A stretch of DNA of 64,000 nt from Phocoenobacter atlanticus (GCF_030764225.1 NZ_JASAXH010000013.1); one strand, 5' to 3'; positions 19,219 through 29,237 are shown, counted from the first letter of the stretch. Notes: generated from the letters alone by a model not told the origin. A program made the numbers and translations.

Positions 19219-20484
19219 TCAAAAATTTGATTTTATCCAATTATATGATTTTTTAAGCACACTCAACATACCTTTATCATTTGAAGGTAATGGTTTATTA
19301 TTAATGTCATCACTATTTAGATAACTATATTGTAATAAACCCAATGCTGTTGCATACTGAGGTTTATTTACATAGTCTGTTAAACCTGTAATATTTAAAG
19401 GATAACCAACTCGAGCAGCCATTCCAAATACATTTTTTGCACATTCAACAATATCTTCTGCTTGAGATCCTCCTCCAGTTAGTACGACGCCAGCGGTTAA
19501 ATCAAGCTTAATTCCTCTTTGAGTCAATTCTTCCTTCAAAAGTTCCAATTCTGTTTGTATTAATTTTAATAAATCTATATAACACTCAGAAATTACACTA
19601 GAAAAATCCTGTTTAGTAATATTTTGAGGTCTACGCCCACCCAAACCTGGAATTTCAATTTTTGTATCAACAAAAGTAGAAGGTGGTGAAATCGCACTTG
19701 CATATTTCACTTTAATATTTTCGGCATCATTAGGAGAAGTTGTAAATACTTTAGAAACATACTGAGTGATATCATTTCCTGCAAATGGAATAACCTTGCT
19801 ATAACGCAATGCACCACCAGAATAAACTAAAATATCCATCGTGCCTCCGCCAATATCCACAAGGCACACACCCAATTCCATTTCATCTTCAGTGAGCACT
19901 GAATAACTTGATGCAATTCCTGAAAAAACAACCTGATCAATATTTAATTTATTATTTTCAACGGCTTTACATAAATTGCGTAACCAATCTTTATGACAAG
20001 TGATCAAATGTACCTGTGCTTGCAAACGCATACCTTGTAAACCCAGTGGCTTTTTTGTTCTTTCTAAATGATCCACTTTATATTCTTGTGGGATGATATG
20101 TAATGTTTCAACACCTTCTGATAATTTTACCGAACGAGCAGTATGAATAGCTGCTTCAATATCATTGTGAGTAACCTCTCCACTTCCCAAAGCAACACTA
20201 CCAAGTTCATTAAGTGTTTGGATATGTTCTCCTGTAATAGCCAAGGTTACACCTTGAATATCACAATTTGCAATAGATTCTGCCTGCTCAATCGCTCTTT
20301 TAATTGCACCTGTGACCGCATCTAGATCAACAACACTTCCTCTTTTGATCCCTTTAGAAGGACAGACGCCCGTACCTAATACATTCACAACAGCATCAGG
20401 TAAAACCTCTCCAACAACAGTGACGATCTTTGATGATCCCACCTCTAGACTTACTATAATTTTAGATTCTGCAATTTTTGACAT
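19219..20484 (-). CDS. ftsA: Cell division protein FtsA
   Basis: An actin-fold membrane tether for FtsZ, 421 residues. It has ATP-binding segments SLEVGSSKI near the N-terminus, DIGGGTMDI near residue 210 and LTGGGSQ near residue 335. The C-terminus ends in an amphipathic stretch (LKKSYNWIKSNF), the membrane-targeting helix. It lies 13 bp after ftsQ. Confidence 0.97.
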   Translation of the reverse strand: MSKIAESKIIVSLEVGSSKIVTVVGEVLPDAVVNVLGTGVCPSKGIKRGSVVDLDAVTGAIKRAIEQAESIANCDIQGVTLAITGEHIQTLNELGSVALGSGEVTHNDIEAAIHTARSVKLSEGVETLHIIPQEYKVDHLERTKKPLGLQGMRLQAQVHLITCHKDWLRNLCKAVENNKLNIDQVVFSGIASSYSVLTEDEMELGVCLVDIGGGTMDILVYSGGALRYSKVIPFAGNDITQYVSKVFTTSPNDAENIKVKYASAISPPSTFVDTKIEIPGLGGRRPQNITKQDFSSVISECYIDLLKLIQTELELLKEELTQRGIKLDLTAGVVLTGGGSQAEDIVECAKNVFGMAARVGYPLNITGLTDYVNKPQYATALGLLQYSYLNSDDINNKPLPSNDKGMLSVLKKSYNWIKSNF

Positions 20485-20497
20485 ATTTTTTCATCTA

Positions 20498-21307
20498 CTA
20501 TTTTTTAGAAATAAACCCTACAGCGGCACCATATTTATAACGTAAATCTATATAAGAAATTACTTTTCCTTCTGGTACATTAATTTGTGGAAAAATTTTT
20601 ACAAAACGATCAATTTTGGATGCCCAATCACCTCTTCCTAAAAGTAATTCAAGCTCATTTGATAACTTAATTTTCCACGATCCTCTTCCATCTATATAAA
20701 CTGATTTTAATATTAAATTTCTGACTCTCAAATCTTGTTTAATTTTCCACCACGCACTCAATACTTTTTTTCCTTCTGTATCTGGTCCATATAATACAGG
20801 AAAGCCTGTACGATTGACACGATCAAAAGGTAAAGTAAATACAACTCCTCGATCAGATAACAATTTAGTATCATTCCATAATGCAACAGGGCGATGTTCC
20901 AAGATAGTTAAACTCAGTTTATCAGGCCATAGTTTTCTTACTACAACGCTATGAACCCAAGGAATTGTCAATAATCTTTCTTTCACTTGCTCAATATTTT
21001 GCCCAAAATATCCTTTTAGAGGCTTACCTGTTGAAAGTACATCTCGAATATCAGTATGCGTAGTAAATTGAAGTTTATGTGTAAGGGCATAAGATGTAAT
21101 GGAAGTATCGTTATCTAACCTTTCAAGCCAATAATCTCTATTACTATAAACCACATAAGCCAATACTACGCAGAGCAATACTACCAAAGGACGAATAAAA
21201 ATAAAAACAGAATATGAACTACTTTTATATTTTGTACGTAATCTCTCCCTTGCTGAACGATTTTTTTTCTGCTTAGCAAATACTTGATTACTTTTTCGCC
21301 ACCACAT
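20498..21307 (-). CDS. ftsQ: Cell division protein FtsQ
   Basis: A 269-residue bitopic protein of the FtsQBL divisome complex. It has a basic cytoplasmic N-terminus, one membrane span near residues 33-52 and a periplasmic POTRA domain beginning LQFTTHTDIRDVL. It overlaps ddlB by 1 bp and precedes ftsA, the standard dcw order. Confidence 0.93.
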   Translation of the reverse strand: MWWRKSNQVFAKQKKNRSARERLRTKYKSSSYSVFIFIRPLVVLLCVVLAYVVYSNRDYWLERLDNDTSITSYALTHKLQFTTHTDIRDVLSTGKPLKGYFGQNIEQVKERLLTIPWVHSVVVRKLWPDKLSLTILEHRPVALWNDTKLLSDRGVVFTLPFDRVNRTGFPVLYGPDTEGKKVLSAWWKIKQDLRVRNLILKSVYIDGRGSWKIKLSNELELLLGRGDWASKIDRFVKIFPQINVPEGKVISYIDLRYKYGAAVGFISKK

Positions 21308-22218
21308 TAAATACTTAGCTCCAAAATACGTTCAACCAATTTATCAAAACTATATCCCACTTTCGCTGCAGCAAAAGGAAAGTAACTGTGCGTTGTCATC
21401 CCTGGGCAAGTATTGGCTTCCATTAGAAAAAACTCACCTTTATTATTTTCCATTACATCAATTCGACTCCATCCACGACAACCTAAAACTTGATGAGCTC
21501 TCATCACTAATTCTGCAATCTCTGCCTGACGATTATCATCTAATGCAGGACAAATGTATTGTGTTTTATCAGATATATATTTAGCGTGATAATCATAAAA
21601 CTCACCATCGGGAATAACTTGTACTGTTGGTAATACTTCATCACCTAATACGGGTACAGAATATTCTGCCCCTGCCAAAAATTCTTCAATTAATACGGTA
21701 TCATCATATTTTAATGCTTCTTCAATTGCTGGAATTAATTGTTCTTTTTCTTTTACTTTTACCACGCCAACACTTGACCCCTCACAAGCAGGTTTGACAA
21801 AAAGAGGTAACCCTAATTTTGCAAAAATTTCCTCAGATCGTACCGCTTCCCCTTTATGTACAATTTCCATTTCTGCTGTTGGTAAACCAACCGCTTGCCA
21901 TAAAAGTTTAGTTCGAAATTTATCCATTGTTACTGCTGATGCCATTACACCACTACCCGTATAAGGGATTTCTAATTGATCCAATACACCTTGTAATACA
22001 CCATTTTCACCCACACCACCGTGTAAAATATTAAAAACACGTTGAATGCCCATTTCTTTTAATTTTTCAACTGGGGTAAATTTAGTATCCACGGCTTCCA
22101 CATTATAACCAAGATTTTTTAACGCATTAAATACGGCTTCTCCTGATTTTAATGAAACTTCTCTTTCTGAGGATACTCCACCAAAGAGTACCGCTATTTT
22201 TTCATCTTTTAAACTCAT
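21307..22218 (-). CDS. ddlB: D-alanine--D-alanine ligase B
   Basis: An ATP-grasp ligase that makes the D-Ala-D-Ala end of the peptidoglycan stem peptide, 303 residues. It contains the conserved LHGGVGENG, FVKPACEGSSVGV and FFLMEANTCPGMT segments. The overlap and 1-bp spacing to its neighbours show tight coupling with murC and ftsQ. Confidence 0.97.
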   Translation of the reverse strand: MSLKDEKIAVLFGGVSSEREVSLKSGEAVFNALKNLGYNVEAVDTKFTPVEKLKEMGIQRVFNILHGGVGENGVLQGVLDQLEIPYTGSGVMASAVTMDKFRTKLLWQAVGLPTAEMEIVHKGEAVRSEEIFAKLGLPLFVKPACEGSSVGVVKVKEKEQLIPAIEEALKYDDTVLIEEFLAGAEYSVPVLGDEVLPTVQVIPDGEFYDYHAKYISDKTQYICPALDDNRQAEIAELVMRAHQVLGCRGWSRIDVMENNKGEFFLMEANTCPGMTTHSYFPFAAAKVGYSFDKLVERILELSI

Positions 22219-22219
22219 T

Positions 22220-23647
22220 CTATCCTCTCCAACTTTCTGCTAGATTACGAGAAATTTTACTAACACTCCCAGCCCCTTGAGCTAATACCAAATCACCATC
22301 TTGAATAACCTGATCTAATACCTCACCTAATTTATCAGTATCAGAAACCAAAATTGGATCTACTTTACCCAAATTACGAATAGAGCGACATAATGCTCGA
22401 CTATCTGCTCCTGCAATCGCTTGTTCACCAGCAGTATAAACCTCAAGCATAATCAATACATCCACATTTGACAAGACATTCACAAAATCATCAAACAAAT
22501 CACGCGTTCGAGAATAGCGATGTGGTTGGAACACCATTACCACACGTTTACCTTTCCACCCACTACGAGCAGCTTTAATCGTGACATCCACTTCTGTTGG
22601 ATGATGCCCATAATCATCAACTAAAGATACTTTACCATTAGGACGAATAAACTCCCCTAGCTGATCAAAACGTCTACCTGCTCCTTGAAACTCTGCTAAT
22701 GCTTCCAAAATTGCTTCATTTGAAATATTTTCTTCTTTTGCAACGGCTAATGTTGCAGTTGCATTTAATGCATTATGTTTACCTGGAACATTAAGTAATA
22801 CATTCATCTTTTCACCTGTTGGACAAACAACGGTATAATGCCCTTGAAAACCAGTCTGTTCATAATTTTCAATGCGATAATCCGCTGTTTCACTAAAGCC
22901 ATAAGTAATCACTTGTCGTCCAACTTGTGGCACTAGTTCCATTAAATCTTTATCATCAGCACACATTACTGCAAGACCATAAAAAGGCAAATTATGTAAA
23001 AATTTCACATAGGTTTGTTTCATTTTATCAAATGAACCACCGTAAGTATCCATATGATCGGGTTCAATATTAGTGACCACAGAAACCATCGGTTGTAAGT
23101 GTAAAAATGATGCGTCACTCTCATCTGCTTCTGCAATTAAATAACGACTCGCACCAAGGTGGGCATTTTTACCAGCTGATTTAATTAAACCACCATTTAC
23201 ATAAGTTGGGTCAAGTTTAGCTTGAGCATAAACCATTGAAAGCATTGCTGTTGTTGAGGTTTTACCGTGTGTCCCCGCTACGGCAATACCGTGACGAAAA
23301 CGCATAATCTCCGCTAACATTTGAGCACGTTGAATAACTGGTATCCGTTGCTCTTTAGCTGCAATAATTTCAGGATTTGTTTCATCAATGGCACTTGAAA
23401 CCACTACTACATTTGCTCCGTCAATATTTTCAGCTCGATGTCCAATAAAAATCTTTGCTCCATTGGTTACAAAGTTTTTTGTTACTGGACTTTCAGCAAT
23501 ATCTGAACCCGAAATTTGGTAGCCCTCATTTAATAAAATTTCAGCAATACCACTCATTCCAGCACCACCAATACCAATAAAATGAACTTGCTTAACACGA
23601 CGCATTTCTGGAATGATTTTTCTTACTTGATCTTGATAATTTTTCAT
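22220..23647 (-). CDS. murC: UDP-N-acetylmuramate--L-alanine ligase
   Basis: Adds the first stem-peptide residue to UDP-MurNAc. The 475 residues have the N-terminal nucleotide motif FIGIGGAGMSGIAE and the ATP-binding GTHGKT at 125-130, followed by the Mur ligase central and C-terminal domains (DDYGHHPTE). It lies in the order murG-murC-ddlB, as in H. influenzae. Confidence 0.98.
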   Translation of the reverse strand: MKNYQDQVRKIIPEMRRVKQVHFIGIGGAGMSGIAEILLNEGYQISGSDIAESPVTKNFVTNGAKIFIGHRAENIDGANVVVVSSAIDETNPEIIAAKEQRIPVIQRAQMLAEIMRFRHGIAVAGTHGKTSTTAMLSMVYAQAKLDPTYVNGGLIKSAGKNAHLGASRYLIAEADESDASFLHLQPMVSVVTNIEPDHMDTYGGSFDKMKQTYVKFLHNLPFYGLAVMCADDKDLMELVPQVGRQVITYGFSETADYRIENYEQTGFQGHYTVVCPTGEKMNVLLNVPGKHNALNATATLAVAKEENISNEAILEALAEFQGAGRRFDQLGEFIRPNGKVSLVDDYGHHPTEVDVTIKAARSGWKGKRVVMVFQPHRYSRTRDLFDDFVNVLSNVDVLIMLEVYTAGEQAIAGADSRALCRSIRNLGKVDPILVSDTDKLGEVLDQVIQDGDLVLAQGAGSVSKISRNLAESWRG

Positions 23648-23667
23648 TATTATTCTTTATCCTTTGC

Positions 23668-24729
23668 TTATTTCGCTACTTCAACGATCACTTCTGCCAC
23701 TCGTTTCGCAGAAAAAGGGGTGGCGACTTCACGAGCATTTAATGCCATTGCTAATAATTGTTGACGATCGGTGATTAAACACTGTAATTGTCTTACTAAA
23801 TTGTCAACAGTAAAGTCTTTTTGTTCAATAATAATTGCTGCTTTTACTTGTTCCAAATATTTTGCATTTAAGTATTGTTGACGATCTTTGTGTTGGAATG
23901 GTACAAAAATCGCAGGTACTCCAGCAGCAGCAATTTCACATACCGTCAATGCTCCTGAGCGACAAATCACAAGATCTGCATCACCATAAGCCTGTGCAAC
24001 ATCATCAATAAATTCAGTCACAATCACATTTTCTACTGATTGTTTCGCATAACGTTGTTGCACATATTCTAAATTACCTTTCCCTACTTGGTGTACAATT
24101 GCAATTTTTTCTCCAAATGTACCCGCTATCTGTGGCAATGTTTGGTTTAAAATTCTCGCCCCTTGTGAACCACCCATTACTAGAATTTTTATGGCACCTT
24201 CACGTTCTGTGAAACGTTGTTCTGGTGAAGGAAGTTGGAATAAATCTTGTCTAACTGGATTGCCAACTACTTCTTTATGCTTAAACGCATTTGGGAAAGC
24301 TTGCAACACACGAGTTGCCACTTTTGAAAGCCAAACATTGGTCAATCCTGCCACCGCATTTTGCTCGTGTAGAACAATTGGTACACCGCACAATTTTGCA
24401 GCAATGCCACCTGGTCCAGAAACATACCCTCCCATTCCTAGCACTGCATTAGGTTGAAACTCTTTAATAATTTTACGAGCTTGCCATACAGCGCGTGAAA
24501 TGGTAAAAGGTGCCTTTAACAAAGCTTTAATCCCTTTGCCACGTAATCCTGAAATTTGAATAAATTGAATGGGAATATTATATTTTGGCACGAGTTCTGC
24601 TTCCATTCGATCTTTTGTTCCTAGCCAACAGATTTTCCAACCTTGTTGTTGTAATTCTGTTGCCACAGCTAGAGCAGGAAAAACGTGTCCCCCAGTTCCA
24701 CCCGCCATTACTAATAATCTTTTTGTCAT
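23668..24729 (-). CDS. murG: UDP-GlcNAc transferase MurG
   Basis: Membrane-associated GT-B glycosyltransferase that converts lipid I to lipid II. It has the N-terminal glycine-rich loop MAGGTGGHVFPALAVA and the donor-site segments GGSQGARILNQ and CRSGALTVCEIAAAG. I chose the ATG giving MTKRLLV; a GTG four codons earlier (24741) is also in frame, and neither has a clear ribosome binding site. There are 94 bp between it and ftsW. Confidence 0.97.
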   Translation of the reverse strand: MTKRLLVMAGGTGGHVFPALAVATELQQQGWKICWLGTKDRMEAELVPKYNIPIQFIQISGLRGKGIKALLKAPFTISRAVWQARKIIKEFQPNAVLGMGGYVSGPGGIAAKLCGVPIVLHEQNAVAGLTNVWLSKVATRVLQAFPNAFKHKEVVGNPVRQDLFQLPSPEQRFTEREGAIKILVMGGSQGARILNQTLPQIAGTFGEKIAIVHQVGKGNLEYVQQRYAKQSVENVIVTEFIDDVAQAYGDADLVICRSGALTVCEIAAAGVPAIFVPFQHKDRQQYLNAKYLEQVKAAIIIEQKDFTVDNLVRQLQCLITDRQQLLAMALNAREVATPFSAKRVAEVIVEVAK

Positions 24730-24835
24730 ATTTTTATTCACTTTTTAATTATTTATTATAGATATACTCTATAAAGTCGTCATTGTACCTCAAACAACTA
24801 AATACAAAAATAAAGGATTAATTTTTGCAAAATTT

Positions 24836-26035
24836 TTACTCAACCCTACCGCTTTCTTCATTTTTATTTAGATTTTCAGATTGTAAATTTGCTAAGCGAT
24901 TTTCATAATCAATTCTTAATAAAATCGCAATCGCAATAGACATAATAATCAAACTCGAGCCACCGTAACTCACAAGAGGAAAGGTTAATCCTTTAGTTGG
25001 AAGTAAACCTGAAGCCACACCTAAATTAACAAAACTTTGTAAAAAAATCCAAATTCCAATACCAAAACTAAAAAAGCCTTTAAAACGCTCTTCTAATAAC
25101 AATGACTCTCGGCTAATTTTTAACGCTCTTAAAGAGAGTAAAACAAATAATAAGGTAATACTTAAAATACCAATAAAGCCTAATTCTTCTCCAACAACAG
25201 CCATAATAAAGTCAGTATGAGCCTCTGGTAAATAGCCTAATTTCTGAACTGAATTACCCAACCCTTTGCCAAATAACTCACCTTGTCCAAATGCCATTTG
25301 TGAATTGGTTAATTGGAAACCATCACCATAAGCATCTGCCCAAGGATCTAAAAAAGTTTTTACTCGCTTTAAACGATATTCAGAGGTTAAAACAAAAAAT
25401 AAGAAAAGACCACCACCTGTAATACCTAAAAACAAAAATTGAAAAATTCTTGCACCAACAATAAATAGCATTGCAAAAGTGAGAACAAAAATAACAACAG
25501 TACTTCCTAAGTCTGGCTGTAAAATCAATAAACTGCCAAATAAACTTAAAATGATCATTGGTCGTACAAAGCTCATCATTCTATTTCGCATTTCATCAAA
25601 TTTTCTTACATAAAACCCTGCAAAATAACAAATAATGGCTAACTTCGCTAACTCCGCAGGTTGGAAGTTCATCATTCCCAAACGGATCCAGCGAGTTGCA
25701 CCATTCACGTTATGTCCAACAAATAACACGCCAATTAATAATGCAAGAGCAATAAAAAACAATCCTATATTGTATTTTTCCCATTTTTGAATTGGAATTT
25801 GAATAAAGAAAAATAAAATACATAACGAAATGAAAATATAAACCACATCTCGTAATGCAAAATAAATAGGATCATTTTTTAATCTTAATCCAGCAGGAAT
25901 AGAGGCAGAGGTCACGACTATAAATCCAAAAACCAATAATGCAAAAAATAACCACATTAATGTGCGATCATATAATACATTTTGAGGAGTAAGTTCAAAC
26001 CATATTTTCTTATCTTTTGCCAACTGTTCACTCAT
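24836..26035 (-). CDS. ftsW: Divisome peptidoglycan polymerase FtsW
   Basis: A SEDS-family, roughly ten-span glycosyltransferase that polymerises septal peptidoglycan with FtsI, 399 residues. Diagnostic segments are PAELAKLAIICY, LQPDLGSTVVIF, AHTDFIMAVVGEE and the C-terminal PLVSYGGSSLI. It overlaps murD by 8 bp. An uptake signal lies at its 3' end. Confidence 0.97.
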   Translation of the reverse strand: MSEQLAKDKKIWFELTPQNVLYDRTLMWLFFALLVFGFIVVTSASIPAGLRLKNDPIYFALRDVVYIFISLCILFFFIQIPIQKWEKYNIGLFFIALALLIGVLFVGHNVNGATRWIRLGMMNFQPAELAKLAIICYFAGFYVRKFDEMRNRMMSFVRPMIILSLFGSLLILQPDLGSTVVIFVLTFAMLFIVGARIFQFLFLGITGGGLFLFFVLTSEYRLKRVKTFLDPWADAYGDGFQLTNSQMAFGQGELFGKGLGNSVQKLGYLPEAHTDFIMAVVGEELGFIGILSITLLFVLLSLRALKISRESLLLEERFKGFFSFGIGIWIFLQSFVNLGVASGLLPTKGLTFPLVSYGGSSLIIMSIAIAILLRIDYENRLANLQSENLNKNEESGRVE

Positions 26036-27335
26036 TATCTAACTCTCCTAATGCTAATTTTATAAATGTCTCTCCCCTTACTTCAAAATTAGGAAATTGA
26101 TCTAAACTAGCACAAGCGGGTGATAATAGAACCCTATCATTTTGTTTTAATTGTGGACGAATTCTTTTTATTGCTTCTTCCATTGTGTCTACCACCAGAC
26201 TATTAGGTGTAAGTTCTGCTAGTTTATTACTATCTTTTCCAAAGCAATAACATACAATATTTGATTTATTGATAAAAGGTTTTAATTCTGAAAAATCTGC
26301 ACCTTTACCATCACCACCGAGTAATAAGTAACATTTTTGTTGTATCTCTAACCCATTTAATGCGGCGACAGTACTTCCTACATTGGTTGCTTTGGAATCG
26401 TTAATCCAAAGAATGCCATCATTAGTTGGTACTAATTGAAAGCGATGCGCTAATCCAGTATAACTTTGCAACGCTCTTACAATTCCATTTTTAGGGATAT
26501 TAGCTGCTTCCGCAAGTGCAATAGAAGCAAGAGCATTTAACATATTATGACGCCCTGTTATTTTTAACTTATCCGCTGAAATAATAGCTTCATCCCCAGA
26601 ATATAACTGTTCATCTCTCAATGAATATCTAGCATTATTTTCTGCAAAATCTATCAAAGAAGTGACCGCTTGCTCAGGATACGTTTGTGTATCTTCTGCA
26701 TTTACGATCACATTTTCAGCATTATTATAAATTCGTAATTTAGCTAAACGATAATCGTCTAACGTCACATAACGATCCATATGATCTTCACTAATATTTA
26801 ATACTGTCGCAGCTTTTGCTTTAAGTGAAAAAGTTGTTTCTAATTGAAAACTAGATAATTCTAATACATATAATTCATAATCTTGTTTTAATAAGGTTAG
26901 CGCTGGTACACCAATATTCCCCCCCATACCAACTTTTAACCCTGCTTGTTTTGCCATTTCAGTCGTTAATGCGGTGACGGTACTTTTACCATTAGACCCC
27001 GTAATCGCAATAATGGGTGCTATTGCTTCACGACAAAATAATTCAATATCACCAACAACTTCAATGCCAGCTTTTAATACCTGCTGAATTTCAGGTGTTG
27101 CTAATGCCAACCCAGGGCTTATTACCACTAAATCAGAGCTTAATAACCAATCTAAATTTAAACTGCCTGTATGTAATGCTACATTTTGTGGTAATTGATC
27201 AATACCTGCAGGTTCTTCACGAGTATCAATCACTCGTAATTGTACTTTTTTATCTAAAAAATAATCAACACAAGAAAGCCCTGTTTTACCTAATCCAACA
27301 ATAGTAACTCTTTTTCCTTGATAACAAGTTTGCAT
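26028..27335 (-). CDS. murD: UDP-MurNAc-L-Ala--D-glutamate ligase
   Basis: Adds D-glutamate to the stem peptide. The 435 residues have the ATP-binding ITGSNGKST near residue 110 and the Mur ligase segments INDSKATN and LLGGDGKGADF. It is the first gene of this half-cluster. In related genomes mraY lies immediately upstream, but here the upstream neighbour is holB on the opposite strand. Promoter activity for this whole group must therefore come from 27336-27477 or from within. Confidence 0.97.
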   Translation of the reverse strand: MQTCYQGKRVTIVGLGKTGLSCVDYFLDKKVQLRVIDTREEPAGIDQLPQNVALHTGSLNLDWLLSSDLVVISPGLALATPEIQQVLKAGIEVVGDIELFCREAIAPIIAITGSNGKSTVTALTTEMAKQAGLKVGMGGNIGVPALTLLKQDYELYVLELSSFQLETTFSLKAKAATVLNISEDHMDRYVTLDDYRLAKLRIYNNAENVIVNAEDTQTYPEQAVTSLIDFAENNARYSLRDEQLYSGDEAIISADKLKITGRHNMLNALASIALAEAANIPKNGIVRALQSYTGLAHRFQLVPTNDGILWINDSKATNVGSTVAALNGLEIQQKCYLLLGGDGKGADFSELKPFINKSNIVCYCFGKDSNKLAELTPNSLVVDTMEEAIKRIRPQLKQNDRVLLSPACASLDQFPNFEVRGETFIKLALGELDNE

Positions 27336-27394
27336 AAATTTACGATCCTAAAATGGTAAAAAAATCTTTTCAATTATCGCATAAATAACCTTAT

Positions 27395-27426
27395 AAGCGG
27401 TAAGATTTATATAAAAATTTGCAAAA
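27395..27426 (+). repeat. DNA uptake signal in the murD-holB gap
   Basis: AAGCGGTAAGATTT followed by an A/T run and TTTGCAAAA. It fills the divergent gap between murD and holB, exactly at the dcw breakpoint. Confidence 0.75.
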
Positions 27427-27477
27427 AAAGCCATTAAGTGTTGAAATATACCTATAATTTTTTCTAAAAACATATTT

Positions 27478-28461
27478 ATGAAACTCTATCCTTGGCAATA
27501 TAATTTATACCAGCAATTAAGCAATGCATTCCTACAAAATCACCAACATCACGCCTTACTTTTTAAAACAGAAATAGGGTTAGGAACAGATGTACTTATT
27601 CGCCATTTTGCTCATTGGCTACTATGTCATCATCCACAAGGAGAACAACCTTGTTATCAATGTAAAAGTTGCCTTCTAGTCGAAAGTCAAAACCATCCTG
27701 ATTTCCATATTTTACAATCTATGGAAAATAAAGAAATCGGTATTGATCAAATTCGAGAATTGAATAGTCAATTACAACAATTTGCACAACAAGATGGTAA
27801 TATTGTCATTTATATTGCAGATACAGATAAACTCAATGAATCCAGTGCCAATGCATTACTAAAAACCTTAGAAGAACCTCATAATAACGTTTATTTTTTA
27901 TTAAAAGCACCGTTACAGTCCACTGTTCTTGCCACTATTCAAAGTCGTTGTCAACAATGGGTTATCTATGCACCTGAAAGTACTTTATCATTGCAATGGC
28001 TACAAAATATTTATCCACAAAAAGAGAGGGAAGAATTAAGTACTGCACTGCGATTGTGTCACCATCGTCCACTTTTTTGCAAAAAGTTTATTGAAACTGA
28101 CCGCTTATCACAGCGTAAAACCTTTTTACAAAATTTCTGGCGATTTTATAAAAGTAAAAATATTCTATTGTTGTTAAAAAGTTTTGATAAAGAGAAAGAA
28201 AATATATCAGAACAACTCGATTGGCTGTCATCATTCTTTAGTGATGCTCTCAAAGCCCAAATGAATATTACCACCAACTGGATAAATTCTGATTTACAAA
28301 AAGGTATTTTAATTTTTGGACAACAAATTACTGCTCAAAAATTATTAAAAGGACATAAAATTATTCAACAAACTCAGCAAAATCTTCATATCAATGGTGT
28401 AAATTTAGAATTGATGTTACTCGATTGTTTAACTAAACTTGTTTTAGAGGTTTTTGAATAA
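27478..28461 (+). CDS. holB: DNA polymerase III delta' subunit
   Basis: Clamp-loader subunit of the replicative polymerase, 327 residues. It has a cysteine cluster (CYQCKSC) like the zinc module of delta', and the clamp-loader segment ANALLKTLEEP. The usual operon is mltG-tmk-holB. tmk and mltG are present at 41-42.7 kb on the other strand, so holB has been separated from them. It starts divergently from murD and ends at a symmetric terminator. Confidence 0.93.
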   Translation: MKLYPWQYNLYQQLSNAFLQNHQHHALLFKTEIGLGTDVLIRHFAHWLLCHHPQGEQPCYQCKSCLLVESQNHPDFHILQSMENKEIGIDQIRELNSQLQQFAQQDGNIVIYIADTDKLNESSANALLKTLEEPHNNVYFLLKAPLQSTVLATIQSRCQQWVIYAPESTLSLQWLQNIYPQKEREELSTALRLCHHRPLFCKKFIETDRLSQRKTFLQNFWRFYKSKNILLLLKSFDKEKENISEQLDWLSSFFSDALKAQMNITTNWINSDLQKGILIFGQQITAQKLLKGHKIIQQTQQNLHINGVNLELMLLDCLTKLVLEVFE

Positions 28462-28505
28462 ATTTTATGGTACAAGATATTGGCTATTACTAGTTTATAT
28501 ATAAA

Positions 28506-28533
28506 AAAACCCTACTTAATTAAGTAGGGTTTT
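28506..28533. terminator. Bidirectional terminator, holB / lipoprotein
   Basis: A 28-bp perfect palindrome with arms AAAACCCTACTTAA and its complement. It carries both an A-run and a T-run and sits between two converging genes. Confidence 0.9.
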
Positions 28534-28556
28534 ATAAAAGTATTTACTCAGGTAAC

Positions 28557-29108
28557 TTATTTTGTACCATCTGTTGCTTTAATTACTTCTTGAGTTTCAG
28601 TTGCTTTTTCAACTGCTTCACCAACAACTTCTTTAGTTTCAGTTGCTTTTCCCATAACAGAATCTGTTACTTCAGTTGCTTTGTTCATAACTGCATCTGT
28701 TGCTTCTGTAGCTTTCGCCATAGCTGCATCTTTAACTTCAGTTACTTTTTCAACTGCTGCATCTTTAACTTCAGCTGCTTTTTCAACTGCTGCATCTTTA
28801 ACTTCAGTTGCTTTTGAAACTGCTGCATCTTTAACTTCAGCTACTTTTGCAACTGCTGCATCTTTAACTTCAGTTGCTTTTGCAACTGCTGCATCTTTAA
28901 CTTCAGTTACTTTTTCCATCGCAGTATCTTTAGCTTCATTCATTTTTTCTGTAGCTGAATCTTTACCTTCAGTCGTTTTTTCTGCTACTGAATCTTTCGC
29001 TTCTGTTACTGTATCGGTAACAGAGGCTTTTAATTCTTCAACTTTATCACAAGCAGTTAAAGTAACTGCTGAACCTAGTATTAATGCACTTAATAGCATT
29101 TTTTTCAT
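28557..29108 (-). CDS. Lipoprotein built of 11-residue amphipathic repeats
   Basis: The 183-residue protein starts with a lipoprotein signal (MKKMLLSALILG, lipobox LTAC, lipidated Cys20). The mature part is almost entirely a repeat of the 11-residue pattern K-A/V-T-E-V-K-D-A-A-V-A. Nine or more copies are visible, without aromatic residues. The pattern resembles group 3 LEA proteins and apolipoprotein-like helices: long amphipathic or coiled helix, very hydrophilic. The likely location is an outer or inner membrane leaflet facing the periplasm. No function is assigned. Six of the repeats are near-identical at DNA level, so copy number could change by slippage or recombination. Confidence 0.85.
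   Translation of the reverse strand: MKKMLLSALILGSAVTLTACDKVEELKASVTDTVTEAKDSVAEKTTEGKDSATEKMNEAKDTAMEKVTEVKDAAVAKATEVKDAAVAKVAEVKDAAVSKATEVKDAAVEKAAEVKDAAVEKVTEVKDAAMAKATEATDAVMNKATEVTDSVMGKATETKEVVGEAVEKATETQEVIKATDGTK
28723..28920 (-). repeat. Six tandem 33-bp repeats in the lipoprotein gene
   Basis: Six contiguous 33-bp units (boundaries about 28723, 28756, 28789, 28822, 28855, 28888) each encode one 11-residue repeat and begin GCTGCATCTTTAACTTC on the plus strand. Units differ at a few positions only. More degenerate units flank them on both sides. Confidence 0.9.
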
Positions 29109-29237
29109 AGAGATGACTCCTAATATTGTTTATCTCAAAATAATTCATTCTGTCTTGAACGAAAGCAGAATTATCCCATACTTTTAAATAATAGTAAAGG
29201 AACCTTCCATTATGCAGTATTTAGTAATCTTAAGGAA

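Noticed and set aside
28681..29187. A 168-codon open frame on the plus strand opposite the repeat lipoprotein, rich in A, S, T and V
   Set aside because: It is the antisense of the 33-bp repeat: because the unit length is divisible by three, the opposite strand stays open too. It has no ribosome binding site, and the minus strand has a proper lipoprotein signal.
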